Origin: Candidatus Saccharibacteria bacterium oral taxon 488 | GTDB lineage: Bacteria; Patescibacteriota; Saccharimonadia; Saccharimonadales; Saccharimonadaceae | Length of the DNA: 64,000 nucleotides | Direction: 5' to 3' | Assembly (NCBI GenBank): GCA_013100805.1 | Contig: CP040000.1 | Location: 186,001-250,000, forward strand | Shown: positions 34,925 through 44,718 of the stretch, in pieces | Layout: each line of letters begins with the position of its first letter | Numbering within the stretch: position 1 is the first letter of the stretch | Made by a program: the position numbers and the translations under genes | The notes under the pieces: generated by a model | Database searches by the model: none | What the model saw: the letters and a program-made list of their open reading frames with translations, nothing else | What the model was told of the DNA's origin: nothing

Positions 34925-35857
34925 CTAGCCAATCGGGGAGCGAATACCAACCCCTCTGTCTCTGTGATAGGTTTTTACCCACCTAATATATATTAGACCG
35001 TAGTGTACGTTTGAGTGAATAGATAGGATTTGAGTAGCATCTGGGTCGGGCTGCTGACACAGCGAATAGTAGTTCTCATCGGTTGGCTTATCACCAGCTA
35101 GTATAGTGGTAAGTTTATCAGTTAAACCTTCAGCCAGAGTCTGGTGTTCTATGGGAGGAGTTTGCTCTTGGCTCTGTTGGTAGGAAATGAAGGTGCGATT
35201 TGGTCGTTTTCTGCCAGAAAGGAGGCGAAGAGTCCACTTTATATTTGGGTGACTTTTATCTTGGTGAGTCGGCAACCTGTTTAATGCTGGGGTTGTTGTT
35301 GAGGTCGGTACTTGATCTGAGCTATGCCAAGCACTATCTTTAATACTCAGATCAATATGTAATCCATGGTCATGCTTTCTAATTTGTAGGGGGTTGTTTG
35401 GTATATTCGTATCACTAGTCATTTTTCGAGCGATGGCCAGCCAGCTTTGCTTGCCGAGGCTGTAGGGCGCCAAAACAACGTGCGGGGCGACACCTTCTCC
35501 CTGCTCCATGAGCGCAAATTGTTCGGCTAGGTATTGAAGGTTAACACCGACAGACACCATTTGTTCTGGTGTTGGCGCTGAAAGACCGATGTAGCCAACC
35601 AAACGCTCGGATAGAGTAAAAGCTTTTTCAAAAGCTCGCTGTGTTTCTGGATTGGGTATCGTATCAAGACTATTAAACCCGGTTTTATTTTTCTCTCTAG
35701 CTTCTCTCACATCAGCATTGAGGGTGTTTAGGAGCGCTGCAGAACCAAAACCCTGACTGGTATTGAGAGACTGGGCCTTTTGTTCTTCCTGAGCTCTCTG
35801 CCAAGCATTATTCGCCGCGGCTCGAATTTCTGGTGATAGTAGATTGAGATTAGCCAT
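34925..35857 (-). CDS. Orphan protein, paralogue of the one at 39655, in the MoxR-VWA locus
   Basis: No named family. The N-terminal 80 residues align with the protein at 39655: LSPEIRAAANNAW here against LPPEIFTAAGNAW there, then GSAALLNTLNADVRE against GSAAISALDATVRE and NPETQRAFEKAF against NPEIKELFKRDL. The C-termini also correspond (HYGLIYIRW / YYACALHIGW). The middle of this copy carries a polar insert rich in T, P and Q. It has no signal peptide. It starts 12 bases after the VWA gene on the same strand, so the two are an operon, mirrored by the ATPase and paralogue on the other strand. Confidence 0.78.
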   Translation of the reverse strand: MANLNLLSPEIRAAANNAWQRAQEEQKAQSLNTSQGFGSAALLNTLNADVREAREKNKTGFNSLDTIPNPETQRAFEKAFTLSERLVGYIGLSAPTPEQMVSVGVNLQYLAEQFALMEQGEGVAPHVVLAPYSLGKQSWLAIARKMTSDTNIPNNPLQIRKHDHGLHIDLSIKDSAWHSSDQVPTSTTTPALNRLPTHQDKSHPNIKWTLRLLSGRKRPNRTFISYQQSQEQTPPIEHQTLAEGLTDKLTTILAGDKPTDENYYSLCQQPDPDATQILSIHSNVHYGLIYIRWVKTYHRDRGVGIRSPIG

Positions 35858-35869
35858 ATGTTATTCTTT

Positions 35870-37789
35870 TTATGTTTGAATCGTTGTTTCTATAAATGAT
35901 TGTAACACATTTGGCAGGTCTTTAGGGTCGTTGATAAGTTTGGCATTCGGAGCGTACAGTTGTTCAGCGGCGTCTGAGCCAATGGATACGCCGTATACTA
36001 CGGTGTTTTGGTCACGGCGAAGCTGGCTGATGGCTGCTTGGGTGGCGCCGGGGTTGTTACTTTGACCGTCGGTCACGACAATGATAATTCGCTGACGATC
36101 TTGACTGTGGGGTAAATCAGCAATCTCCTGGAGGGCTAAATAATCTGCCGTACCGCCAGCACTGGCTGCAGTTATGGCTGTATATGCGTCAAGCCGTTGT
36201 TTATCATTCAGGCTGCTGCCAAGCGGCTTATGGCAGGTTGCGTCATAGCCAAATGTATACAGTGAGGTGCGTACCGACAGGTCGGACAGATCAATATTTT
36301 GTTGCTCTTCCAGTCGTCGAACATCACGCTCCATGCTGGCGAGTCCCTCCAGCATGATGACGGCGCAACTGGCGGCAGCCTGTGCTGGCTTGCCCTTCAT
36401 GGAACCAGAGCAGTCGAATACAAAGAAATAGTCGGTCTTGCAGTTCAGTTCCGCCCGCCCGCGGACGGTTTCATAGCGTTGAAATGCTTCTGGAGTGACG
36501 CTACTTTTAATGTCAATGATGGTTTGTGCTAGGCGGTTAGGATCAAGAATGTCGCCATCCTGGTGAGCGCGGCGACTGAGACCGCGGCGGGTAGCAACGG
36601 CTTCATTCAAGACTGAGCGAAAAACTTGGCGCATCTGATCAATCTGCCTATGTAGCCGCTTGACCTCGTTATCGTAATGCTGCTTTTTGTGTAGTGAATG
36701 TCCAGTTTGCTCTTGATAGCGGCGGTTGGCCGCTATCTGACGGGCGCGTTCTCGCTGTTCGGGTGTCATGGTTTCGTGGCGTTTTTCTTGAGCAGCTTTG
36801 TCAATGGTGTTATGGATTTTTTCGTGTTCTTCGGGGCTGAATGGCTCGGGATGCTTGTTGTCAAAATAATCGGCGTAGGCATCTACGAATGGATTGCCGT
36901 CTTGTTTTTGTGATGGGTCAGTATCTTGCTGTTCGGTGGTGTTGCTGTTAGTCTGCTGGTTGTTGTTTTGCTGTTGGGCGTCCTTTGCCTCTTGCTCGTC
37001 CAGCTGTATGAGCTTTTCATATTTCGGCCAAATCTGCGTAAGCCAATAGTCAAAACGGTCGCTGCCAGAAAGTTTTTTACCATTAGAACCCCTTGCGCCA
37101 GGATCGGTCAGGAACGAGATAAGGTCAAACTGCCCATCCTGAAAGTTGCGCAGCTGGTCTATGGCTTCATCGACCTCCTGGCGAACAGGCGTTTCGCTAC
37201 CTGGTATCATCTCCTGGCGGATAATTTTGTAGAGAAATTGCAGGTGCATTGGTATGTTGGTGTAATCAACTATCTTGCCGTCTTGCTCCGTCGGAAATAG
37301 GCGATTATCATAAAGGTCCGCACCGACCTCTCGCATGGCGGGTAGCATGTTCATAATCTGTTTGTTGCCATGGATATCGGTCAGGATATTATTGAAGATG
37401 CTCCTTGCTTGCTGCTCCTGGGGGTCTTTGCCACTCATGATGAATGCATGTTGCCGCGCCGCGAATACGGGATCACGTTTGATATCGCGCACATGTGACA
37501 TTAGTTCATGCAGGATGGCAAAAACACAGTGATTGGCTGAATAGCCTTTTTCGATAAAGAATAACGGATCGATGGTAACCAAGCTAGTTTCAGGATACGT
37601 AGCCCAGCCTTTACCAACCACAGCTCGTACCTCTAGACCAGTCAACCGGCAGATTGCTGGTTTTTGATCTAGTAGAAACTTTTCAGCATCATCAAGGGCA
37701 ACTCGGAATTCCTTGACCAATGCTTCTTGCTCGGGTGTCAATTCCGGTGGCTCTATATCACTTGCTGGTATCTGTAGTGTTTCAGTCAT
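35870..37789 (-). CDS. VWA-domain protein with N-terminal HExxH metallopeptidase-like region
   Basis: A 639-residue cytoplasmic protein. Residues about 15-125 look like the putative metallopeptidase region found before some VWA-like domains, with AILHELMSHVRD near residue 89 giving an HExxH zinc motif. A Gln/Asn-rich linker (about 265-295) and a charged helical stretch follow. The C-terminal 190 residues are a VWA domain with an intact MIDAS (VFDCSGSMKGK, then TADYLAL and VVTDGQSNN). VWA proteins of this kind work with MoxR/CobS-type ATPases to remodel or metallate a target. The divergent ATPase at 37858 is the expected partner. Confidence 0.88.
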   Translation of the reverse strand: MTETLQIPASDIEPPELTPEQEALVKEFRVALDDAEKFLLDQKPAICRLTGLEVRAVVGKGWATYPETSLVTIDPLFFIEKGYSANHCVFAILHELMSHVRDIKRDPVFAARQHAFIMSGKDPQEQQARSIFNNILTDIHGNKQIMNMLPAMREVGADLYDNRLFPTEQDGKIVDYTNIPMHLQFLYKIIRQEMIPGSETPVRQEVDEAIDQLRNFQDGQFDLISFLTDPGARGSNGKKLSGSDRFDYWLTQIWPKYEKLIQLDEQEAKDAQQQNNNQQTNSNTTEQQDTDPSQKQDGNPFVDAYADYFDNKHPEPFSPEEHEKIHNTIDKAAQEKRHETMTPEQRERARQIAANRRYQEQTGHSLHKKQHYDNEVKRLHRQIDQMRQVFRSVLNEAVATRRGLSRRAHQDGDILDPNRLAQTIIDIKSSVTPEAFQRYETVRGRAELNCKTDYFFVFDCSGSMKGKPAQAAASCAVIMLEGLASMERDVRRLEEQQNIDLSDLSVRTSLYTFGYDATCHKPLGSSLNDKQRLDAYTAITAASAGGTADYLALQEIADLPHSQDRQRIIIVVTDGQSNNPGATQAAISQLRRDQNTVVYGVSIGSDAAEQLYAPNAKLINDPKDLPNVLQSFIETTIQT

Positions 37790-37895
37790 TTTTCTTTACA
37801 AACCTTATGCTCATAGTATATAATACGAACTATATAATTAAAATACCAACATGCTCTATGAAAACAGTTGAATCAAAACCTGTCATGACTGAAAC
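37779..37895. repeat. Inverted repeat at the divergent start regions of the VWA and AAA genes
   Basis: GTTTCAGTCAT (37779-37789) and ATGACTGAAAC (37885-37895) are exact inverted copies of 11 bases, each containing an ATG and the next codons. Between them lie two TATAAT boxes (37819-37824 and 37833-37838) for the AAA gene and a minus-strand TATACT (plus 37815-37820) for the VWA gene. Confidence 0.75.
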
Positions 37896-39633
37896 CGAAT
37901 TACGGCTTGAGCCTCGCGTTTCAGAAAGTTATTATTCTCCAGACATGGATGATCGAACGGTGGATGGTGTTGTGGAGCTGATGACTGGCTTGCAGGAAAG
38001 TATGCAGGCGGTTAGGGCTGATTGGCGGACAGCAGCCATAGGAGATCGGCAGCTCTTGGAGCGACTGGCGGCGCCACATATTGCGCGTATCAATGAGTCG
38101 AGGCGCCGGACGGATTTGGAGGAGCCGGATATAGACGTCAGTGAAATTAGTGAGAACTTTTTGCTGGGTCTGGCGGAGCCAAATTGGGAAGAACATATGC
38201 CGCGCGACACAAGCAAAGAGGAGCTGCAGCGCTGGGAAAGCTTTAAGGATGAACACCCTGATGTAGCCGACAATCTGGAAGAATGGTATATGTACCACGC
38301 CAAATTGCATGAGCTACGCAAAGACGCTGTGCTCATGAAGGAATTTGACAAGGAATATCGCGGCGAACAGATGGCGGCGACTCGCGCGGCGGCTGAGTTT
38401 TTGCGCGCCCAAAGCAGAAAACAGCATATTAGCGAGCAGATGGCAAACTTGCGCAGTAGAGCGGCGAAAACAGGCCGTTCTTTAACGGCGGCCGAAAGGC
38501 AGGAAATAGCTGCATGGCAAAAGCAGTTGTCTGAGGTCGATGAAAATATTGATATTCCACCAAATAGTAGCAGGGAGCAGTTTTTGGAGGAAGTGGCTCG
38601 TTTACAAGTCCGTGAGTGGAAGCGACAGCTAGATAGTGGCTTACTGATGACCGAGCAGATGCAGACAATTATTGACGAAACGCTGCCGGCTATGATGCGG
38701 GGTGAGCCAACGTTGTTCGTCGGTGAGACGGGCGGTGCCAAAACTGCCATGGCGGAGTATATGGTGCAGACGTATTTTGGGGTTGAACCTGAGTTCGTCA
38801 GTGCATATGGTGACGTCAATAGTTATCAGTTGATGGGCAAGCAAGAGCTACGCGAGGAAAATGGTGCGAGTGTCAGCGAGTTTGTGCCAGGGCCGATCAT
38901 TCGGGCTATGGAACAGGGCACACCACTCATCCTTGACGAAATTAATGCCATGCCGCCAGAGCTGTTGAAGCGTTTGAACAAAATCATGCAGCTGCGCCCA
39001 GGCGATAGATTTACGGTACAGGAAGATTCTGGGCGGATCGTGGAAGTTCATCCGGGTTTCTGTGTCATTGCCACGGCTAATGAGAAATCCAAACGCTACA
39101 AGGGCGTGGATGATTTGAGCGTTGAGTTCCAAAATCGGTTTGGGGCGAATATCAATCGCGTACGTTACCCTGACCATGACAAGGGCTATGACGAATATCC
39201 GCGTGAGAATGCTCAGCTGGCCATGGCGGCTGTGGCGACGCAGCGAGGCGAACTGCCGCCAGACATTGACGAAGGGGATTTCGAGAATTTCGTGAGGGCA
39301 GCTCGGTTGAGTCAACAGATATTTAGCGGTACTAATGGCGAAGGCTACGATCAGTTCATCGATACGGAGACAATGGTGGATAATCGTCCTGGCTTGGAGG
39401 AAACGGTGTTGGCGCCGCGCACCATGGTGGACATTTTACGAAAAGTTGCCGGCAGTTATGGAGTGGTGTCGCTGAAGCGGGCGTGCCAAACATTTCTGGA
39501 TGGCATCAAGAACCAGAATGACCGTAAGGTGATGCATCATATCCTTGAGTATCATGATTTGCTGCCAGAGGAAATGCTAAGAAAGAGGCCGGGGTTGGCA
39601 GAAGATGACTATAGACAGAGAAGAGCTGATTAG
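37858..39633 (+). CDS. MoxR/CobS-type AAA+ ATPase with long N-terminal helical extension
   Basis: About 290 residues of acidic, mainly helical sequence precede an AAA_5-type domain: Walker A GETGGAKTA near residue 288, the YQLMGKQELRE segment, Walker B LILDEINAM near residue 350, sensor 1 ATANEKS near residue 402 and an RFGANINRVRYPD arm near 428. The 591-residue size is well above simple MoxR. The ATG at 37858 is 19 bases after a TATAAT box; an in-frame ATG at 37885 is an alternative supported by the inverted-repeat symmetry. It is the likely motor for the VWA protein encoded divergently. Confidence 0.9.
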   Translation: MKTVESKPVMTETELRLEPRVSESYYSPDMDDRTVDGVVELMTGLQESMQAVRADWRTAAIGDRQLLERLAAPHIARINESRRRTDLEEPDIDVSEISENFLLGLAEPNWEEHMPRDTSKEELQRWESFKDEHPDVADNLEEWYMYHAKLHELRKDAVLMKEFDKEYRGEQMAATRAAAEFLRAQSRKQHISEQMANLRSRAAKTGRSLTAAERQEIAAWQKQLSEVDENIDIPPNSSREQFLEEVARLQVREWKRQLDSGLLMTEQMQTIIDETLPAMMRGEPTLFVGETGGAKTAMAEYMVQTYFGVEPEFVSAYGDVNSYQLMGKQELREENGASVSEFVPGPIIRAMEQGTPLILDEINAMPPELLKRLNKIMQLRPGDRFTVQEDSGRIVEVHPGFCVIATANEKSKRYKGVDDLSVEFQNRFGANINRVRYPDHDKGYDEYPRENAQLAMAAVATQRGELPPDIDEGDFENFVRAARLSQQIFSGTNGEGYDQFIDTETMVDNRPGLEETVLAPRTMVDILRKVAGSYGVVSLKRACQTFLDGIKNQNDRKVMHHILEYHDLLPEEMLRKRPGLAEDDYRQRRAD

Positions 39634-39654
39634 CTTTTTAGTTAGGGTAAGTAT

Positions 39655-40506
39655 ATGAGTATGGCTGAAATTCTCCCACCGGAAATTTTCACCGCTGCTG
39701 GGAACGCTTGGGATAAAGCCCATGAGAGACATATCCATACGAGTAAGGATGTCGGTTCTGCGGCGATCTCCGCGCTTGATGCTACTGTTAGGGAGGTCAA
39801 GAATGGCTTTGGCGCGCTGGAAGTCATAACGAACCCAGAGATTAAAGAGCTATTTAAGCGAGACCTCGAGGATTATAAGACGATTTTTGCCGAAGCCGAT
39901 ATTAATATGCCGTCGCCAAATCAGCTGGCGCAGGGTGGTATTGATTTTGGGCATTTGGCAGAATTGAAAGAGCAATTATCAGATTATGACTTAGTGGTAA
40001 CGCCGTTGACATTACCGTTAGGTGCAACGTGTCAATTTGTTTCTAAGGCGTATGAGCCCAAACCTAATATTAAGTCGACAAGATATGCCCGTCGACTATT
40101 CGTAGATGACGAAGTCGCTGATAACTGGGAGGGTATAATGAAAGGTACGATGAACAACTGGCAGCTGCCAGTTGTAGGAGATAATAAATGGACAGCTTTT
40201 ATGCTGTTTAATCGTGAACAGCCACAGGATCAGGGTCTATCCTATAATCAGACAAAACGACTCAAGGCGATAGTACCGGTAGTTGGTTATGCTGCCTATC
40301 AAATGCATCGCGTTCGTCAAGGTATGCCGCCGGTAGATACCGGAGGTGTCAGTTCATGGGTAGCCAGTGAGTTTAGTATCAATTATTACGCCTGCGCTTT
40401 GCACATTGGCTGGAATAATCCAGACTCTGACAGGCTGATGGCGATCCGTGGATGTGGCACCTCGCTAAAGATGGAGGATGTGGGCTCGCGGGCTATGGCG
40501 GCGTGA
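39655..40506 (+). CDS. Orphan protein, paralogue of the one at 34925, in the MoxR-VWA locus
   Basis: A 283-residue soluble protein without a named family. Its N-terminal 75 residues and its final segment (NYYACALHIGWNNP, MAIRGCG) align with the protein at 34925, but the centre is different and contains WTAFMLFNREQPQD. It follows the AAA ATPase by 21 bases, so each half of the divergent locus ends in one copy. The two could be alternative targets or adaptors of the ATPase-VWA pair. No peptide signal is visible. Confidence 0.78.
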   Translation: MSMAEILPPEIFTAAGNAWDKAHERHIHTSKDVGSAAISALDATVREVKNGFGALEVITNPEIKELFKRDLEDYKTIFAEADINMPSPNQLAQGGIDFGHLAELKEQLSDYDLVVTPLTLPLGATCQFVSKAYEPKPNIKSTRYARRLFVDDEVADNWEGIMKGTMNNWQLPVVGDNKWTAFMLFNREQPQDQGLSYNQTKRLKAIVPVVGYAAYQMHRVRQGMPPVDTGGVSSWVASEFSINYYACALHIGWNNPDSDRLMAIRGCGTSLKMEDVGSRAMAA

Positions 40507-40637
40507 TCGCATAGTTGAGTGTTGTATGGGCGAGCCTTGATTAACTCCACATCTAAATACTCTTTAATTTTCCAACCCTGCACGGTATAATATATACAGT
40601 TTTTGAAAATGCCTGAAAGTGAGGGAGTTTTGAGTTT

Positions 40638-43268
40638 ATGGCAATGACACAACAAAAGGCGCTGAGTAAGATTTTTGGCGATCCGCAGAAGAAGATTTTG
40701 AAGCGGCTGCAGAAGCAAGTTGACGTAATTAACGGTCTGTCTGAAAAATATGAAAAACTGTCAGACAAAGAGTTGCAGGCGCAGACGGAGACGCTGAAAA
40801 AGCGTCTGACGAAGAAAAACGTAACGCTGGATACGATTTTGCCAGATGCCTTTGCGGTGGTGCGCGAGGCGGCCAAGCGCGTCATCGGTGAGCGCCCGTA
40901 TGACGTCCAGCTAATCGGCGGCATGGTCCTTCATGAGGGTAATGTTGCTGAGATGAAGACCGGTGAAGGTAAAACCTTGGTGGCGACGCTGCCGACCTAT
41001 CTGAATGCACTGGAGGAAAAAGGCGTTCATGTGGTGACCGTCAATGATTATCTGGCGCAGCGCGACGCTGGCTGGATGGGCCAGGTGTATGACTTTTTAG
41101 GCCTGACAACTGGCGTGATCATCAACGAAGCGTCGTTTGTGTATGACAAAGAGTATGATAATGAGCATCACGACGATCCGCGCATGCGCAAGCTCCGTCC
41201 GGTCACTCGTAAGGAAGCCTATGCGGCCGATATCACCTACGGTACGAACAATGAGTTTGGCTTTGACTATTTGCGTGACAACATGGTTAACGACGTTGAC
41301 TTATTACGTCAGCGCGAGCTGAACTTTGCCATTGTTGACGAGGTGGATTCAATTCTGATCGACGAAGCGCGGACGCCACTGATCATCTCGGCGCCAGCAG
41401 CGGAGAACCCGGACAATTACTACACCTTCGCTAAAGTTGCCAGTAAACTAGTGCCAGAGGACTATGTTTTGGATGAAAAGCGCCGCAGCGTGGCCTTGAC
41501 TGATGAGGGCGTGGAAAAAGTCCAAAAACTGCTGGGTATAAAAAATTTGTACACGCCAGATCACGTGCGCAGCGTTTATCATATGGACCAGGCTCTGCGA
41601 GCACAAACATTGTTCAAGCGCGACAAAGACTATGTGGTGACCAATGATGGCGAAGTGATCATCGTCGATGAGCACACTGGTCGTTTGATGCAAGGACGCC
41701 GTTACAACGAAGGTTTACACCAGGCAATTGAGGCGAAAGAAGGTGTGCCAGTGCTGGAAGAAAGCATGACGCTGGCGACCATTTCGTTCCAGAACTATTT
41801 CCGTTTGTATAATAAACTTTCCGGTATGACCGGTACGGCATTTACAGAGGCGGAAGAGTTTCAACAAATTTATTCACTGGACGTTATCCAGATTCCACCG
41901 AACAAGCCAGTTATTCGCGACGATAAAGAAGACCTGATTTTCAAGACCGAAAAGGGCAAGCTGAAGGCAGTCGCCGAAGCTATTAAGGATTATCATAAGC
42001 AAGGCCGGCCGGTGCTGGTTGGTTCTGGTTCAATCGCTAAGAACGAGCAGATTGCTAAATATCTGGAAAAAGAAGGCATCAAGTTTGAGATTTTGAACGC
42101 TAAGAATAATGAGCGCGAGGCGGCTATCATCGAGAAGGCTGGTGAAAAGGGCGCCATTACGCTAGCGACAAACATTGCTGGACGTGGTACCGACATTAAA
42201 TTGGGCAAGGGCGTCAAGGAATTGGGTGGCCTGGTGGTGATCGGCTCAGAGCGGCACGAATCACGACGCATCGACAATCAGCTGCGCGGTCGTGGTGGTC
42301 GTCAGGGTGACCCAGGTGAAACGCAGTTCTATGTGTCGACCGAAGACGATTTGATGCGAATTTTCCAAGGCGAGCGCATCGCTGCATTGATGGACCGGCT
42401 GGGTGTCGACGAAGAAACGCCAATTCAAAACCGTGCCGTATCAAAGACGTTGGAGGCAGCCCAGAAGCGCGTTGAGGGCTACAACTTTGATACGCGCAAA
42501 AATGTTGTTCAGTACGACAACGTCATTAATCGTCACCGCCGCGTGGTCTACACGATGCGGCGAAAAATCCTTGAAGGCGACAATATTCAGCCGGAAATTG
42601 AGCGATTGTTGCGTGACAGAGTCAAAGAATTAGTGACGCTACCAACCAAAAACAACCCGAAGTTTATCGAGGAATTTACGTCGGCCTTTCCGGTCGATGA
42701 GGCGGCCGTGCGCAAGGTTGGCCGCGAGAAAAAAGACCGTCCACGCCTCCAAAAAGCCCTGAAACTAGCACACCAGGCCTACCGGGAAAAAGATGAAGAA
42801 ATCGGTACTGAAGAGTTGCGCGGTGTGGAGCGCGAGGTGTATATGGCGGTGCTCGACACCCTGTGGATGCAGCACCTAGAGAATATGCAACACCTACGCG
42901 AAGGCATTCACTGGCGCAGCGTTGGGCAGCGCGATCCGTTAGTAGAATACCGGGCGGAGTCACAAAAATTGTTCACCAGCCTTCAGGAAAATCTGCGTAA
43001 CGAAGTTCTGAACACAATTTTTCATATTCATAGATCTGACGCGGTGATTCGTCAGTCGCAGGATGATGAGTATGATACCGAGCTAACGCGCCTAGCCGAA
43101 AGTGCAGTTGAGCGCGGTGTCAATGAAGTTGGTGCGGGCGAGGAAAATCGCGACGGTGACTTTTCGGTGAAAAAGGGTAAATCAAACGCCGAGTCGAACC
43201 GCGCCAAAAACCAAGCACGTAAGAAGAAAAAAACGCAGCGCCAAAACCGCAAAAAGAACCGCAAATAA
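40638..43268 (+). CDS. secA: Preprotein translocase ATPase SecA
   Basis: The motor of Sec export. Walker A MKTGEGKTL near residue 112, the Walker B region VDEVDSILIDEARTP near residue 235, the SAT-like TNIAGRGTDIKLG near residue 515 and QLRGRGGRQGDPG near 548 are all clear. The 876 residues include the helical scaffold and a very basic, cysteine-free C-terminal tail, so the usual zinc-binding SecB site is missing. TGG-like TATAAT (40586-40591) gives a leader of about 40 bases with GAGGGAG. It supplies substrates for LepB at 2.9 kb. Confidence 0.97.
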   Translation: MAMTQQKALSKIFGDPQKKILKRLQKQVDVINGLSEKYEKLSDKELQAQTETLKKRLTKKNVTLDTILPDAFAVVREAAKRVIGERPYDVQLIGGMVLHEGNVAEMKTGEGKTLVATLPTYLNALEEKGVHVVTVNDYLAQRDAGWMGQVYDFLGLTTGVIINEASFVYDKEYDNEHHDDPRMRKLRPVTRKEAYAADITYGTNNEFGFDYLRDNMVNDVDLLRQRELNFAIVDEVDSILIDEARTPLIISAPAAENPDNYYTFAKVASKLVPEDYVLDEKRRSVALTDEGVEKVQKLLGIKNLYTPDHVRSVYHMDQALRAQTLFKRDKDYVVTNDGEVIIVDEHTGRLMQGRRYNEGLHQAIEAKEGVPVLEESMTLATISFQNYFRLYNKLSGMTGTAFTEAEEFQQIYSLDVIQIPPNKPVIRDDKEDLIFKTEKGKLKAVAEAIKDYHKQGRPVLVGSGSIAKNEQIAKYLEKEGIKFEILNAKNNEREAAIIEKAGEKGAITLATNIAGRGTDIKLGKGVKELGGLVVIGSERHESRRIDNQLRGRGGRQGDPGETQFYVSTEDDLMRIFQGERIAALMDRLGVDEETPIQNRAVSKTLEAAQKRVEGYNFDTRKNVVQYDNVINRHRRVVYTMRRKILEGDNIQPEIERLLRDRVKELVTLPTKNNPKFIEEFTSAFPVDEAAVRKVGREKKDRPRLQKALKLAHQAYREKDEEIGTEELRGVEREVYMAVLDTLWMQHLENMQHLREGIHWRSVGQRDPLVEYRAESQKLFTSLQENLRNEVLNTIFHIHRSDAVIRQSQDDEYDTELTRLAESAVERGVNEVGAGEENRDGDFSVKKGKSNAESNRAKNQARKKKKTQRQNRKKNRK

Positions 43269-43301
43269 ATCTAAAACCGGTGGGCAGAGAGCGACAGACA
43301 G

Positions 43302-44579
43302 ATGAAACATACGGTCAAAGAAATAAAATTGAAAAATGGTGCGAAAGGCTTGTTTATCGATGTGCCGGACGCGACAGTGATGAGCTTTCAGGTGCAGTTT
43401 CGGGCGGGCAATCGCTACGTTCGCGACAAGGACATCTACGAGACGGCGCACATCATGGAGCACATGGCATTCGGGGCGAATGAGAAGTTTCGTTCGGAGC
43501 ACGCGTATGAGCAGGAGTTTACCAAGAATGGCGCCTATCATAACGCGTTCACCTCTGATTATTCAATGGTGTACGAGGCGGCCTGCGCGGATTTTGAATG
43601 GGATCGGATCTTGGATTTGCAGCGGCTGGCGATTACTACGCCGCGCTTTAATGCTGAAGAACTAGAGGCCGAGAAGGGTAACGTTCGGAGCGAGCTGACC
43701 GGCTATCTCAATAACCATAACCGTGTGATGTGGCCGCGGGTGCAGCAGGCACTGGGCGAGGATATTTTGACATATAATCAGCGGCTGAAAACGATTGACG
43801 CGATTACGCTAAAGGATATCAAGGAGCACCATCGGCGGACACATACCCTCAACAATATGCGATTTGTGGTGGCGGGCAAGTTGACTGGGCGGATGGCGAC
43901 GATTCGTGAATCGCTGGAGCAGTGGCAGCTAGAGCCGGGCGAGCGGTTTACCATTCCGCACGATAACCTGTCGAGTGCCGCACCGATTTTTATCCACCGC
44001 AAGGAGGCCTCGAATCTGACATTTGGCTGGTCGATGAATTTGCCGCGTGAGCTGAGCGATGAGGATTCTGACGCTATGGGCTGCTTGAATCATATCTTGA
44101 CCGGGACGATGAGTTCGCGGATTTTCGGGGCGGCGCGCAAGAAGGGGCTGGCTTACGGTGTGTTCAGCGACACTTCGGTCGGGTTTTATGATTCGGCGTG
44201 GGACTTTGGCGGCCAGGTCAACCTCGAGACAGCCGAGGCACTGTTCGATATCATCGTGCGTGAGCTGCGCCGGGTGTTGAACGGGACGATCACCTCAGAG
44301 GATATCGAGAATGCCAAGTCGTATGCGCTGGGTCGCTATCAGATGGGGGCGCAAACGGTAGCGCAGGTCAGCAATTTTTATACCGGGCGTTATTTTGCCG
44401 ATGATTTCGTCAAGAATTATGAGGGCGTGCCGACAGCGATTTTGGCAGTGACCGCTGACCAAATTGTTCGGGTGGCGCGAGAGTTTTTTGCAGCAAATAC
44501 CTGGGTGCTTGCTGGCGTGAGTAGCGGCGATAAAGAGCTGCTTGGGCGACTGCAGGAGAAGCTTGAGGGGTTGTTTTAG
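43302..44579 (+). CDS. M16-family zinc peptidase
   Basis: A 425-residue single-copy M16 (insulinase/processing peptidase) protein. The inverted zinc motif HIMEH lies near residue 50, with the third ligand Glu in AEKGNVRSEL near residue 126. The C-terminal M16 half follows and lacks zinc ligands (GLAYGVFSDTSVGF near 285). There is no signal peptide. Related bacterial enzymes pair with an inactive subunit or act on peptides; the substrate is unknown. It lies 33 bases after secA without a visible promoter and may be co-transcribed. Confidence 0.9.
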   Translation: MKHTVKEIKLKNGAKGLFIDVPDATVMSFQVQFRAGNRYVRDKDIYETAHIMEHMAFGANEKFRSEHAYEQEFTKNGAYHNAFTSDYSMVYEAACADFEWDRILDLQRLAITTPRFNAEELEAEKGNVRSELTGYLNNHNRVMWPRVQQALGEDILTYNQRLKTIDAITLKDIKEHHRRTHTLNNMRFVVAGKLTGRMATIRESLEQWQLEPGERFTIPHDNLSSAAPIFIHRKEASNLTFGWSMNLPRELSDEDSDAMGCLNHILTGTMSSRIFGAARKKGLAYGVFSDTSVGFYDSAWDFGGQVNLETAEALFDIIVRELRRVLNGTITSEDIENAKSYALGRYQMGAQTVAQVSNFYTGRYFADDFVKNYEGVPTAILAVTADQIVRVAREFFAANTWVLAGVSSGDKELLGRLQEKLEGLF

Positions 44580-44718
44580 GCGGGATCTTCCTGCTTATGC
44601 TTGAGAAAGACGACCCTTGTGTATTACTATTACTATGGGGTTATTCAGTTGGACTGAGGTGAGTGGACTGTCTTTGGAATGGCCGGTTTACTCAGTCGCA
44701 ATGCGAGAGGAGCAGAAC

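Noticed and set aside
37720..37857. Upstream extension of the AAA gene from 37720
   Set aside because: It overlaps the VWA coding region and the shared promoter region and has no homology.
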